From Quercus robur (Eukaryota; Streptophyta; Magnoliopsida; Fagales; Fagaceae): a DNA stretch of 64,000 bases. The notes below the pieces were generated by a model. That model was not told the DNA's origin and ran no database searches. It worked only from the letters and a program-made list of their open reading frames with translations. The position numbers were made by a program, and so were the translations under genes. This document shows positions 1-13,398 of this stretch, piece after piece. The stretch covers positions 17,087,351 through 17,151,350 of the forward strand of contig NC_065544.1 of NCBI RefSeq assembly GCF_932294415.1, read 5' to 3'. The first letter of the stretch is position 1. Each line of letters begins with the position of its first letter.

Positions 1-960
<960 letters not shown>

Positions 961-1200
961 TAGGGTAAATTCCATTTACACCTCCTGAGGTTTGGGCTAA
1001 TTCCAATTAAGTCCAAAACTTTTCAAAACTAACCAATTTGGTCTCTAAAGCCAATTTAGTCCCTAAAATAGTTGTGAAAAAATAACTAACTGTTTTAGGA
1101 ACAAAGTTGGTTTTAGGGACTAAATTGACTAATTTTGAAAAGTCTTGAACTTGGTTGACATTAACTCAAACCTCAGAGTATGTTAGTGAAATTTACCCTA
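961..1200. mobile_element. Fold-back MITE with TAGGGTAAATT ends
   Basis: A 240-bp segment whose two ends are inverted copies: it opens with TAGGGTAAATT and closes with AATTTACCCTA-type sequence, and the stem continues inward through the matching tracts around TTTAGTCCCTAAA and TTTAGGGACTAAA. It has no coding capacity. The flanks share TA-rich sequence, so the target duplication is ambiguous and the superfamily is not assigned. Confidence 0.75.
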
Positions 1201-1442
1201 AAATATATCTATAATTTTTTTCTCAAAAACAAATATATCTATAATTTTGTTAGAGATTGGATGAGGTCAAGCCAGTGTGGCTACGTGCTAGATAGGTTTT
1301 TGGTTTAAACATGTGTGCTTTTTGTACCATGTGTTTGCCATATATATAGTTTCTGTGCTTTTGTTGCTTTTAGTGAATTTATTTATTTATAAAAAAAAAA
1401 TTGACATAATAAATAATTAAAATATTGATAAAGACTCTTCTC

Positions 1443-1484
<42 letters not shown>

Positions 1485-2340
1485 TGATAAAGACTATTAA
1501 AATTTCAGTTAAATTAAAGTATTTTTATATAAGTATAATGAAAAATGTATAATGTACATTTGTTAAAAAAAATTATAAAAAATATATATTTTTAACCATG
1601 GAGTCTAGCATAAAGGATGTGCTTAGCTTGTGAAACAAATCAATAATCTATCACTTTGTTGCGATCAACTTGACCTAGATTGGAGACCAACTTGATCATT
1701 GTCTAATACTAACTGTAAGATAATGAACTAATTTGAGAATTTAGCATTAGTTTTAACTCTATTCATTAACATTCCTATTTAAAGGAAAAAGTGAATTAAT
1801 AATTATTCTCTTTCTCTTAGTTCCATTTTGGTTTTTCCACTTCAACTCTTGGAAGGAACATTATTTAGGAATTACCTTTGAAATGAGTATTGATTTTTCA
1901 AATAACAAAAGAGTTAGTATGGAAAGTGATATATTGGTTTTATCTCATATTTTTTATGAAGAGTTTGGAACCATTTTATTGAAGAATCAAAGAAAAATGG
2001 TCCAAATCTTATGCTGAAATTTTACAAAATAGGTAATATTTAAAATATATTTAAATTCAAGTTCCAATTGATTCAACCAATAAAATCACATTAAATATAA
2101 ATTTTCAGTTAATTCAATTTATAAACACAAAAAATCAATCATCACATAACAAAGGTCATAGTTTTAATTTCAAAATTCTAATGCACCTAACTTTAAAAAA
2201 GGAAAAAAAAATTTCTAAATTTTATATATAAAAAAAATCTCTAAATGAAATGATAGAGAAATTGCTTATCTTATAAAACTTGGCTCAAGAGAGCATAGGT
2301 ACCTTGAAAATTCCATAAAACTGTGATTATACCACGTGAC
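1201..2340. other. AT-rich intergenic sequence
   Basis: Nothing gene-like is seen. The stretch has an (AT)n tract near 1457-1484 and several A or T runs; it leads into the 5' region of the H-protein gene. Confidence 0.6.
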
Positions 2341-2514
2341 ATCGCCATCAAAAGCCACCACGGGCCACTCACCAACTTCTGCCTAATGGGTTTGTTGACA
2401 CATTGACCCACCACCTTAAACTATTTTCCATTCTCAATTTTGTCCCACATTTTGGCCTTCTATGTTTTAGTTTTCATTTGAGATACCAACAACCAAAAAT
2501 ATATAAAGAGAGAG

Positions 2515-2552
<38 letters not shown>

Positions 2553-2721
2553 GAGTTGAAGGTTGGAACACCCCCACCAACCCCTTAAACCCCACCAAGT
2601 ATTATTATAAGAGAAACAAAAAAATAGTGTAGTGTGTGACAGTGTGTCTGTGTTTGTTGAGGGCGAGAGTGAGAAAAAGCAGGGTTTTGTGTTTTTGGGT
2701 TCAAACTTCAAAGTTTCAAAC
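2341..2721 (+). promoter_or_regulatory. Putative promoter and 5' UTR of the H-protein gene
   Basis: This is the sequence directly before the start codon at 2722. It has a (TA)n microsatellite at about 2518-2550 and a TATA-like stretch (ATTATTATAAGAG) near 2600-2613, roughly 110 bases before the ATG. The segment from CCCCACCAAGTATT onward recurs upstream of the decayed copy near 30.25 kb, which shows the promoter region was duplicated with the gene. No transcription start can be proven from sequence alone. Confidence 0.45.
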
Positions 2722-5700
2722 ATGGCTTCAAGGTTGATGTGGGCATCAAGGGCTGCCTCTTACCTCAGGATCTCTGTGTTCCACAGAGGCTTTGCTTCTG
2801 GTATATATCAGACTTTACTTTGATGGGTTGTTCTTTATTTGCCTTTTGTATGTATATATCAAATCATAAAGGCTGAGATGTGGATTTGGATCTCTCATTT
2901 ATGTGTTAGTTAGTTAGTTAGTTAAAATGGTTGATCTATGATTCTTTGATCAGAATATTGGTTTTTGGAAATGGGGTTTGTTTGTTTTTGTCATTGGTAT
3001 CATATTTATTTACCAACTTTTGGTTGCTGAGATCAATGTTTTCTTGATTTTTGGAAATGGGTTTTGTTTGTCGTTGTCATTGGTTTCATATTTTCAACGT
3101 TTTGGACTTAATTACTGCAGAGATCAATGTGATCTTGAATCTGGGCATTCATATATCAATATACTCTCTCTCTCTGAAAGCTATACTTTTTATAGTGTGG
3201 TCAGTTTTTTGTTGTGCTGGAATTGTGATTAATGTTAGGCCAATTATTTCTATATATATATATATATATATTAATGAAAATGAAATCTAAACCATTGTAT
3301 GTCGCTTATAATTTGTTGAAAATTCAAACCCAAGTCTGATTGTTTTGAAGTAGTTGCTGTCAGTTTGGACGATGATCTGTGCTACAGTGGTGGACAGTGT
3401 GGTTCCAATATTGAGTTATTTGGACTTACAATTTGTGACAAATTAATGCATTCTGGTCATTTTCACATTGTTGCATGATTTCACATTCACAATCATAGAC
3501 CAGTACAAGAATATAGAAGCACATAGAATAACCTTTAGGTGTACCATTAGAACTTATAAGAGAGAGTTTTATTTGTCGTTAATGAGGCAATTGTTTACTC
3601 TTTACCATTGTTGAATGGTGAGATTTTCCAGACAGAATTTAAGCTTCAATCTTTATTTCCAGCGTAGATATCCTTTTATTCATATAAAAGCCAGTTGACA
3701 AGTTTGGATGGCTTAGAATCTTGCATAATATGACTACCAAGAAATGGAATGGGATTTCAAATCAAATAATTTTAATTACCTTCAACTTCAAGTAATGCAC
3801 TTTATTGGGTTATTGTTTATTAACAATTGATATGGATAATATTTTAGGGTTCCGCACACTATTTTTGTAAGAAAAGAGGAGGATGATTATGAAATACTAC
3901 CAAATTCAGAAAGTGAACTTGGCTTGTCAGTGGAGAAATATATTGATTAGTTTTTAATAAGTTTCAACATTAAAGGGTGTCCAAAATGATGTAATAAATC
4001 TGAAATCTTCATCTTAAATAATATTTTCGTAATCAATACATTTTTTGTTTATTGGTAATGGATGATTTTCTATTGGCATGCATTGTACTTGATAGATTTT
4101 GTCGCACAAACAGTGAACAGAACTATATGTTTGCATATCGTTATAGTCTTCCTATTATTGTTGTTGTTATGATCATCTATATTAAAATCATAGTTGAAAT
4201 TTCCCCTACATATTGTTGTGAAAACCGAAAAACTGTAATTTTTCTGATAATAAGCTCTGCCCCAATTCAACTCTTTCACAGATTCCTTTGTTCCTCTAAA
4301 TTTAAATGATCCTCACCAAGAAGAAGTGGCACTTGCAGCATTTTTTTTTTCTTTATTGTATACTTTTAGCTATTCTCAAAACATAATTATTTTTTCCTGC
4401 ACTAAAGTAGGTGTTATATTTTCTTTTGGCCCAAAGAACTCTAGCCCAAATGACACCTCCTCCCCTTGTAAGGTCATGACGGAGGTTAAGGTTGTGGGTT
4501 TAAGAGTAGACCCACTGAATTTGTGTAACTTATCAGTTATCAATAAAATTAAAAGTTGTCCTCTTTTTTATCTTATTAATACATTATGGTCAGTTTGAAT
4601 GGTATGCTAGTACTATGGTTCATCATTTGCACACGAAAGAGTTTATACAAAGTTATGTACAGCCAATGGGCTGTTATTTTTTTATGGTGGTCGTACTGAT
4701 TTCAAGGACCACTCCATCTCGATTTGAGTATTTACTCATGAAAAAGCAGCTTATTTAATGATAATGTTACCACAAACTACTATTATTTATGACACCCAAA
4801 CAGCATGTGGGGTGTCAAGAATATTGTAAAGAAAATGAAAAAGGATTTTGAATGCTTCTGCAAGCTCAATAAGCAACGTTCTTGATTTGTCAGAGCATTG
4901 CTCTGCTCGCTCACCCTCTCTCTCTCTCTCTCTCAATTCTTTTATTGGAGTTTTACTTTCTCATATAAAGTTATCCAATCAAATTTCCTAATCGATATAT
5001 CCTTGTAGAATAAAGATAGTTCTCCCCTATAAATGGTAATTTAGTTCATTGATTTTGTATCATTCAGCAAAATCTTTTCATTTCTAGATACAGAATCATT
5101 TTAGTTAATATTGATTTTGGAAATTGTGGAGATCAAATCTTTCTTGGATTCGTAGAAAATTGTCCTGCCTATTGTGCTTATACATTTCTTCTCCAATTTA
5201 CATGCAGTTGTGAAGGATCTTAAGTATCTTGACTCTCATGAGTGGGTGAAAGTTGAGGGGAAATCTGCTACTGTTGGTATAACTGACCATGCTCAGGATC
5301 ATTTAGGTGATGTTGTCTATGTTGAATTACCGGAAGTGGGGGCTCCTGTATCACATGGCAGCAGCTTTGGTGCAGTTGAAAGTGTTAAGGCTACTAGTGA
5401 TATTAACTCTCCTGTTTCAGGGAAAGTAGTTGAAGTAAACGAAGAGCTCAATAACTCCCCTGGTCTGGTGAGTATCCTTTTCTAATTTGAGTTTTGGTGC
5501 CTTATGTTATGTAGTGTCTCTTTTGGTCTGGATCAACTCAAGTAAATTCATAGATTGGAACAGTTGAGAAAAGATAACCATATTTTCTTTTTAATGGTTC
5601 ACTGAAACTGAATGTCTTGATGTTGTCAATCATCTAGAAGCTACGCTAGAGTTTCAGTACATTGCCAGCCAATCTGAACTTGCTTTTGCATTTGTTAAGG

Positions 5701-7246
5701 ATGTGATACCTGATGTTATGTTCGTTTATTGTACATGAGATTCCAAGCACAAGTGTTCTTGAGCTTTTTTTTTTTCCCCAAATCAAAGATTGTAGAGTCA
5801 GTCATGAAGCTTTACTAGCCACATAAAGCTGAGTCTCTTTATCTCTCTCTCATCTTTTAACCTTTTGGAGGTTCTTCATTTCTTAGCATGTGTTGAAACT
5901 TTGAAATGCGGTCCATCTTTACTTATCTCGGCTATATATATATATATATATATATTCAATACAAGTAGCTCAATCCAACACCTATCTTCTATTTATCAAA
6001 ACCCTCTGCTTATCCATGGCTCTCCCATTAAGGGGAAGAGGTATCACTGGGTGCAAATGCTTGTGGTAGGTCAATCCAACACTAGTTTTCTCCATGCTTG
6101 TGCTAGGTACCACTGCCTTTAAAATGTTACTAATCTTACAATTAAGTTTTCTTCTTTTCATTTCTGGTTTTCTCAATTGCTCTCATGATAGAATACTAGC
6201 AGGTAATTTCATGGTTCTGATAAAATACCTTGTGTGGCCTTTTCATAATATAAGAACTTGCTAAAAGTTGTTTTGATAGACGATATTCTAAAAAAAATCT
6301 GGTTTTCCAATTTCAAAATTGAATTTTAAGCTAATGCACCTAAGATTCATTTTTGGGGGTAAGAGAGGGGGTGGGGGGGTGTTTGAGAGGGGGCGAGGGG
6401 AGTTGTTATGAAGTGATTTGAACTGGGTCCAATCTTCATCTCTTGACATAAATGCTTCAATGAAACTTGTGTGAGGCTCGATCTTTGTCTCTGTTTGAAT
6501 GCTCTGGATTCAGAGAGGTCTGACCATGACCAAATTTTGCCTCCTGACTTGTGTGCTTGCAACCTGAAGGCAATTTACCATTGCATGTTGTCTTCATCTT
6601 GCCCTGCATGACTTGTCCCCATGGCTCTCTTTGTCAACTGTTGCATGGTACTTCTTTCCTTCTCTTTTGGGTAGGGCTTCTAAGACAAGTTTCGTTCTTC
6701 TTCTCTTCTTCTTATATTTATTATTTTTTAATTGCCTCCCCTAAAAAAATCCTCCTTTTCTATTTCACCTTACCTTAAATGGCCTATAGTTATATATAGT
6801 TCCTTCTAGTTCTAGTATGGAAGGTTTTAGGCAATGTCCCTGAGTAGCCAATATTTGGAAAAATCAAGGGCAGAATAGTCCATAAGGGCAACTCTCACGC
6901 TACTAAACTTATTGAGCTTAAGGTTGATACTAGTAGTCACCTGAATAAATTTATAGGTCTCTGAAAATGTAGGTTAACCATCTTCATTGTGTTAAAAAAT
7001 TCATTCACATTTCCAATTTCCTTTAATTGGTGAAGTTTGACTCTTTTTTTGCCATCAAGAGTATTTTCTTCCTTCATTTCGTTTATGCTTATTTCTGATG
7101 TAGCTATCTTGATGTAGATTAACTCAAGCCCATATGACAAAGGATGGATAATTAAGGTTGAGGTGAGCAACAATGGTGAATTGAACAGCTTGATGGATGC
7201 AGATAAGTACACCAAGTTCTGTGAAGAAGAAGATGGAAGTCACTGA
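2722..7246 (+). CDS. GDCSH: Glycine cleavage system H protein, mitochondrial (intact, 3 exons)
   Basis: Lipoyl carrier of the glycine decarboxylase complex; it shuttles the aminomethyl group between the P, T and L proteins in the mitochondrial matrix. Exons are 2722-2800, 5208-5467 and 7118-7246, with GT-AG introns in phases 1 and 0, giving 155 residues, the usual length for plant H proteins. Residues 1-26 form an Arg/Ser-rich targeting peptide ([18 protein letters not shown]...). The mature domain begins [13 protein letters not shown]; the lipoyl-lysine context ESVKATSD puts the modified lysine at about residue 87, and the end [10 protein letters not shown] is typical of the family. It resembles the GDH2 type of Arabidopsis as I remember it. 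The frame is open throughout. Two broken relatives lie at 30.9 and 36.5 kb, and a TPS remnant lies tail-to-tail downstream. Confidence 0.95.
4441..4552 (+). mobile_element. tRNA-derived SINE-like fragment in intron 1
   Basis: The stretch AGCCCAAATGACACCTCC followed by a GTTTAAGAGTAGACC-like box and an AATAAAATT end resembles plant SINEs with pol III A and B boxes. It is absent at the corresponding place in the two decayed gene copies. The B box looks degenerate and no clear target duplication was found. Confidence 0.4.
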
Positions 7247-8100
7247 GTGACTTGCCGCAATGAACTTTGGGTACTTTTGGGGTTGTCCATGGATAATCAC
7301 GATAAATTACACAATCCTCAAAGTGCTTGGTGCACATATCTCTCTTTCTATTTTTATCCAAACATGTGCTTTCACGGTTCTTCTTTTGTGGCCTAAGAGC
7401 TATAAATTTAGTGGATATCTTAAGCGAATAATCATTCTGGGTTTTAGTTTCATCTGTTGGTGCTGCTTAGGCAGGTTTGTGGTTTGAGAACCATTTTCAT
7501 AATATTCGTTTGAGTTGAATACTTATTCAACATATGGGATCTCATTTTCTTGATGCATGGAGAACGCTTTCATATTCACTTTCTCTAGTCAGTTACATGG
7601 AAGTTCAGAGGGTGGATGTCAAGGGATGCTAAAGAAATTTATATTCTTTGGAATTAAATCATTATGGCTAAATATTATCGTTCACTAATTGCAACCTGTA
7701 TTTCCATTTTACTGTCTTGTCTGTGGTGTCATTCTCCCAAATTTGGTGTTAAGTTTTAATGACCAAATCACATTAATTTATTCAATTATTCCATTTCCAT
7801 CTACTTCTTTTTCCCATGATATTTCACTTTGCCATTTGGGTTCTTCTTTCATTTTCTTACTGGTTTTCTCTCCAATTTGGAGGGATGCATTTTGGTGGAC
7901 CCAAATTAAAATTACCGGGTGCCACCATTTTCTTTTCTCCCTGTTTTCAACTCAATCAAATAAGGGCAAATAGAAATTTCTCCTCAATTTTCACCTCTAT
8001 CTTTTCCATCTTCCCTATTTTCAACCAATCCAAACATACTTTAGTGAGGGAGTTTAGGTCAACATGTATGAGGGAGTATTAGAACAATGGTTAGTGATTA
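7247..8100 (+). other. H-protein gene 3' flank, duplicated at 37.8-38.5 kb
   Basis: Contains the probable 3' UTR and downstream DNA. It is closely similar to 37781-38480, including the segment ending GTTTGTGGTTTGAGAACC, and it carries on into sequence that also flanks the TPS copies (GAGGGAGTATTA...). It therefore lies inside the duplicated block. No separate gene is seen. Confidence 0.7.
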
Positions 8101-8107
8101 AATTTAT

Positions 8108-8505
8108 GATAAAATTTGGTTACAAACTTGGTTGTAGCTTAAGGCTACAATTTCACTAAAAGGAATTAACATTGCTATATATTTTGAAATTTTAATCACT
8201 GAATTGCATGTTTTTTTACCCTTTTAATACAAGTCAAATTTTATATCAATTGGATGATATTTACTATATGATCTATAAACTTACTTTTTATGGATTATTT
8301 TATACTACAAAAATTTTCAATTTAAACAATTGATTAATAACATAGTTATCAATCTTTGATCTTTTTGAAATTTTGCAAACATGAAGAATATATGAAGAAA
8401 ATGTAATCTAATGGTGAATTTATCAAAATTCACATTTAATAAAAGAAATATTGAATGAAGTTGTAGCTTTAGGCTACAACCAAGTTTGTAATCAAACTTA
8501 TTGGA
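8108..8505. mobile_element. Fold-back MITE with TACAAACTTGGTTGTAGC stems
   Basis: The ends are inverted copies of about 45 bases sharing TTACAAACTTGGTTGTAGC and the following GGCTACAA tract, separated by about 300 bases of AT-rich DNA. The matching position in the block at 38.48 kb lacks it. The exact termini and target duplication are uncertain. Confidence 0.65.
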
Positions 8506-8976
8506 ATTGACGCGACCTCCCATTCATAAATTTGTACTTTTTTATCACCCTAAGCTTTTGGGATTGGCGTTACCTCCCATTTCAAAAATTAATTCATGTG
8601 TTTAAAAAAAAAAAAATTGGAATACACATCCTTGTTTTTTTAACTGGATTGTGAATTCAAATTGAGAACTCTCTTAAAATTAAAGTAAATAAAAACAAAA
8701 TCAACCAAAAGTGGGTTTATCGCTAAGAATATATAACCTTGTTGTTTAAGAATATCAAACCAAGACACTAATCAGTTTTTGATATAGATTGTGATCGAAC
8801 TTCAGATCTCTTATTCAACCATTAGAGATTTTACTAGTTAAGTTAAGTGTAATTATCATTTAATGATGATATTTAAGGCTAGGAGATTTGTATATAGAAT
8901 ATGAAATAAATGAATTTATTATATTAGAAAAATAGTGTTATTATATGGTCTGAAATGTGATGTGGAAGACATATAC
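8506..8976 (-). other. Remnant of TPS 3' flanking DNA
   Basis: The stretch around 8640-8700 (ACTGGATTGTGAATTC, then AAAGTAAATAAAAACAAA) matches the DNA downstream of the TPS pseudogene near 38.57 kb and of the intact TPS near 47.76 kb. In those loci a whole TPS follows; here the sequence passes directly to a TPS first exon, so the gene body has been deleted. Confidence 0.6.
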
Positions 8977-9084
8977 CTTGGAGTCATTAGAATAAGTGAG
9001 GAAATTCTCCCCAAAGGTTGGACAATTATTTGTTGAGCCATGAAGTACAATAGCATTTGAATTTTGGGTTTGAGTAGTAGCCAT
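8977..9084 (-). pseudogene. Isolated terpene synthase exon 1 remnant
   Basis: On the - strand an open 36-codon exon starts MATTQTQNSNAIVLHGS and ends at a GT splice donor (8976-8975). It aligns with exon 1 of the intact TPS at 51.8 kb: both share ATxQTQN, GxxFLxYSN and the same donor position. The RRx8W motif of the intact gene has been lost here (LHGSTNNCPTF in its place, one codon shorter). No other TPS exon follows before the hAT element, so this is a relic of a deleted gene. Confidence 0.85.
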
Positions 9085-9463
9085 TGAAACTTGATGAGAA
9101 ATTTGTTGAGATTTTTTTAGTACAGAAATTTGTCAAAATAATAAATTTTAAACTTAGGAAGAAAAATATCTTATCAAATAATTTATAATTAGTTTCACAA
9201 CACTTCCTTCAAAAAAAAAAAAAATCTCACAACATTCAAGTAGAATACACAAAAGAAATTCTTAATGAGAGGAAGTTCTATTAATACTGATGACATTGCA
9301 CAAACTTTGCTTCACTAATTATACCACTTTTCACTTCCACTTTTCTATGGTTGGGAAAAAGGTACTGTTGTAGCGATTATGTTTGTATTTGTGTTTGTGA
9401 TGATAATGATGTTGAGATTTGGTTGAATTTGTGTGTAAAAGTTTTGCTTGAATCTGTGATTTG

Positions 9464-9499
<36 letters not shown>

Positions 9500-9570
9500 A
9501 ATTTGGAACTACCCCTGAAGTCATGTGGCTAGCATGGACCAGTGGAAAAGGACATCAATCGATCCTTTTG
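9085..9570. other. Intergenic sequence with (AT)n tract
   Basis: Part of this is upstream DNA of the lost TPS copy. A microsatellite of AT followed by AC units lies at about 9464-9498. Nothing else is recognised. Confidence 0.5.
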
Positions 9571-9578
9571 GCACCACC

Positions 9579-12500
9579 CAAGGTCGGCTCAACGAATTTG
9601 GGGGGCCCTAGGTGAAAGCCTTAAACAGGGCCTTTTATTATATTTAATTATAAATTCATATATTGTTTTCAATTAAAATTTATTTTTCTTGCTTTTTGAG
9701 ACTCAAAATTACTAATTAAATTTTTGCATTCAAGTTACGCTAACATTTCATTTTCAATTGATGATATGACTAATCCACTTAATCTTTCTTGTGACATAGT
9801 TGATCTTAAATAGGATTTTATTAATTTTAATTTTGAAAAACTTCTTTCTGCGGAAGCAACTGTAACAGGTATAGTTAGTAATATTTTGAAAGTAATACTT
9901 GCATTTGGAAAAGATTCTAGTCAATTTATATAATTTAGTACATTAATTGGAGAGTTATCATTTATTTGCAAAACTTCTTTTAAAACTTTTAGTTTTGAAA
10001 ATAAATCTAAGCCATCAATATTTGAATAAGTTTCATGTGTGAAAAAACATTCAAGATTAAGACAATTTTTTTTCAAACTATCATCATCTAGTGATTTTAG
10101 TTTTTCAAAATTAAATAAAAAAACCAAAAATATTTTCATATATTTGAAATTGTTCAAACCTACTTTCAATTGAAGAAATAGCTTGATCTACTATATATAA
10201 AAAATAATCAATTCTAAAATATTCTTCATCGGATTGTGTTGTCTCATCATTGACATTCTCATCAAACTGTTTCTTCTTACAAATTATACGTTTTTCACGA
10301 AATATAGGCTCTATTTCCATTTTGGTTGCAGTTTCTTTAGATGAATTCATAGCAGATGTAAATCCATCTTCTCTATATTTTTTTAAAAAAGACATGAGAC
10401 CTTTTAATTGATCTATAGCAACATTAATATGTATGTCTTTCGATTGTAAATTTTTACTAACAGAGTTAACAGCAAATAATATATCATACCAAATAGTCAT
10501 AGCTAGCAAAAAATCAAAACTTTCAATCTCATATGTTGCTAAACAATCAGCTTTACTTTTTGTTTTGGGATCTTCACTCGTTTTTGCCAATTGTAACAAA
10601 ACATCTCTTATTTCTAGAACTTGAAATTTTATTGCTTTCACACTTTCAATTTGACTTTCCCAACGTGTTTGTGACAATGGCTTAAGAGTTAAACCTGTCA
10701 CATTATTTTGTAAAATTTTCCATCGCTTTGTAGAAGAAGAAAATAGTGTGTATATACGTTGTAATACTCCAAAAAAAGATATAGCTTTAGGACAAGAATT
10801 AGCCATATCACATAGGACAAGGTTGAGATTATGACAACCACATGGTGTGTAAAATGCTTTAGGATTTATATCAAGAATTCTTTTTTGTACCCCTTGATTT
10901 TTCCCTTTTATATTAGACCCATTATCATATCCTTCTCCACGTACATCATTAATATCAAGTTCAAGATTTTTTATTGCATTTATAATTTCATTGAAAAAAC
11001 CTTTTCCAGAAGTATTATCTACCTTTAAAAATTCCACAAAATGTTCATCTATTTTTATCAGACTTATTGAAATATCCATACATCTTAGTATGAGAGTCAT
11101 TTGTTCTTGATGACTTACATCGGGGGTACAATCAAATATAACTAAAAAGTATTTTGCTTCTTTAATCTTTTTTACAATTTTACTTTTAATTTCATTTGCT
11201 AATAATTGTATCACTTCATTTTGTATATTATGTCCAAGATAATGATTATAGATTGCACCATGTTAAATACGTCGAACATGTTCTTGCATTACTGGATCAA
11301 ATTCTGTAATCATTTCAATTATACTTAAAAAATTTCCGTTATTTTCTTGATAGATCTTTTCGTTTTTTCCTCGGAATGCCAAATTATTTTTACCAAGATT
11401 TTTTACCACCGCTATTATTCTTAATAACACTTTTTTCCAATGATCTTTCTCTTTCTTAATTTGTTCTTGGACATTTTTATCAATTGTTTTATTCTTCAAT
11501 AATCTTAGTTCTAAATCAATCCAAGTATTCATATTAGTAATATGCTCATTGGTTGTTTCGTGATTTTTAAGAATAGAACTAATATTTTTCCAATCCTTAG
11601 TTCCTCCATTAGCTAGTTGATTTGTCTTAGATTTTGAATAAAATAACTTGCAACAAAAACAAAATACTTTATCTAGGTCTTTTGAATACACTAACCATTT
11701 TCTATCATGTTTCTCCCCATTTGGTAATTTTTGAATATAATGCGTAGTAGAAAAATGTCTAGAGTTCTTATCTATAGGAAAGTTTAGATCATCAACTCTT
11801 ATTGGATAATTTTCTACTAACAAATCTCTTAATTTTATATCAATAGTTTTCCATTGACTTGGATAAAAAATATTTGTAGGAATATAATTAGGTTGATCAT
11901 TAATATTTTCACTCTCCTCTAAATTATTTTGAGCTTCATTATTAAGAATGGTGACGTTACATGTTTGAACATTATCATGACCACCTTCGTTATTATCATT
12001 TTGTTGTATATTTTCATTATCTTCTAACTCTTTTTGATGAATTTCTTGTTTATTTATGAAACCTTCACTCAAATTTTCTGCAAGATTTTGTTTTTTATTA
12101 GTAATAAATTTGTTCATAGCTCCTTTTTGAGATTCAATTAGTTCTTCTCTTTGTCTTATTATTTTTTTTTTTTTTTAGATTTTCATATCCAGATGGATAT
12201 TTTCTAGTAGACATTTGTAATTAAAAAATATTTATGAATAAATGAAACACAATCTATAATAAAAAAAAAATTACAATTTAACAAGAATAATATAAATTTA
12301 ATGGATAAAACAATAGAACCTAGTTTATCAAAAGCACAATTGTAGCTTTACTTAATATGATTACTTTACACTTTAAACCTGTACAAAAAAATTAAAATTA
12401 ATATTAATACAAAGTAAATTATTCTAAATTTATAATTTTGTTATCAATACTCATTTTTTTGTGTAGCAGTAAACCTTTTTTCTTTTATCAAAATGTGAAG

Positions 12501-13390
12501 GACTCAACTTGATTGGATCTACTAAGACTAGCCCACTATCCCTCCATGGCTCCATCCACTAAATCTGATTTTTTTTTTTTTTTTTTTTTTAAATTGTAGG
12601 ACTAGGATCATTGGATCAATACTTTAACTTCCATACCACTAAATCTGATTTCTTAAGGGGGAAAAAAAAAAAAAAAACAAAACAAAACAAAATGTGTAGA
12701 CTAGAAGTCTAGAATCAATACTTTTACTCTTTAATTGGGTCCATTCCATAGCCTTCTAGAGAAATCTTAAGAAATCAAAATTTAAGAGAACAAACAAAAA
12801 AGTGTAAAGAGTACAAGTGTACAACTAAACTAAAGTTTAGCCAAAAAGAAGAATAAAAACCCACCAGCAATGAGCAAACTCCTCTTCAAAAAAAAAAAAA
12901 AAAAAAAAAAAAACCAGACACCCAGCAACAAACTATGAAGAAGACAAAAGAGGCAAAGGAAGAGAAAACAAAAAAGAACCTGAAATGAAGATCTGTGAAC
13001 ACACCAAGTCTATTGCCAACACCAATTGATAAGTAAGTCAACTAAAAAGAGTGTTTTTTTTTTTAGGATCAAGATGGAGAGAGTCAAAGAGTGAGTGTTT
13101 TTTTTTTTTTTTTGCCTTTTTTTTATTTGTCTCTTCTTTCTGCCTTTTGTAATCTTTTCTTCTGCAACCTAAAGATTTTCTGCCTTTTGTAATCTTTTCT
13201 TTTGCAAACTAAAGATTTGGTGATGTGATTAGCCTTCATGTCACTTTAGTGTGAGAAACGGGCCTTTTTTTTTTTTTTTTCTTCAGATGAGAAAGCAATA
13301 TTATATAATATATTACTACTATTGGGGGCCCTCTTACAAGTGGGGGCCTTAGGCGGTGACCTAAATGGCCTATAGGTTCAGCCAGCACTG
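9579..13390 (-). mobile_element. hAT DNA transposon, full length with 8-bp target duplication
   Basis: A 3.8-kb element bounded by perfect 8-bp direct repeats GCACCACC at 9571-9578 and 13391-13398. The termini are imperfect inverted repeats: CAAGGTCGGCTCAAC at the left and, read inward, CAGTGCTGGCTGAAC at the right. Subterminal DNA at both ends has GGGGGCC-rich tracts. It encodes a ZMYM1/DUF4371-like hAT transposase on the - strand that carries several mutations, so the copy is probably no longer autonomous. The duplication being perfect suggests a fairly recent insertion. Confidence 0.93.
9735..12214 (-). pseudogene. hAT transposase (TTF-type zinc finger, DUF4371, dimerisation domain), mutated
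   Basis: The frame starts MSTRKYPSGYENLK at 12214. A TTF/ZMYM-type zinc-finger region follows around 11.6-11.8 kb (HYIQKLPNGEKHDRKWLVYS, then CFCCKLF and a later H-x3-H), then a DUF4371-like core (FDCTPDVSHQEQMTLILRC, about 11.1 kb) and the C-terminal hAT dimerisation motif (VASAERSFSKLKLIKSYL, about 9.8 kb), ending at 9735. Four lesions are visible: a frame slip in the A-rich tract near 12.17 kb, a stop near 11.264 kb, a frame slip near 10.12 kb and a stop near 9.92 kb. A functional relative would be about 800 residues. Family identity is firm; activity of this copy is unlikely. Confidence 0.9.
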
Positions 13391-13398
13391 GCACCACC

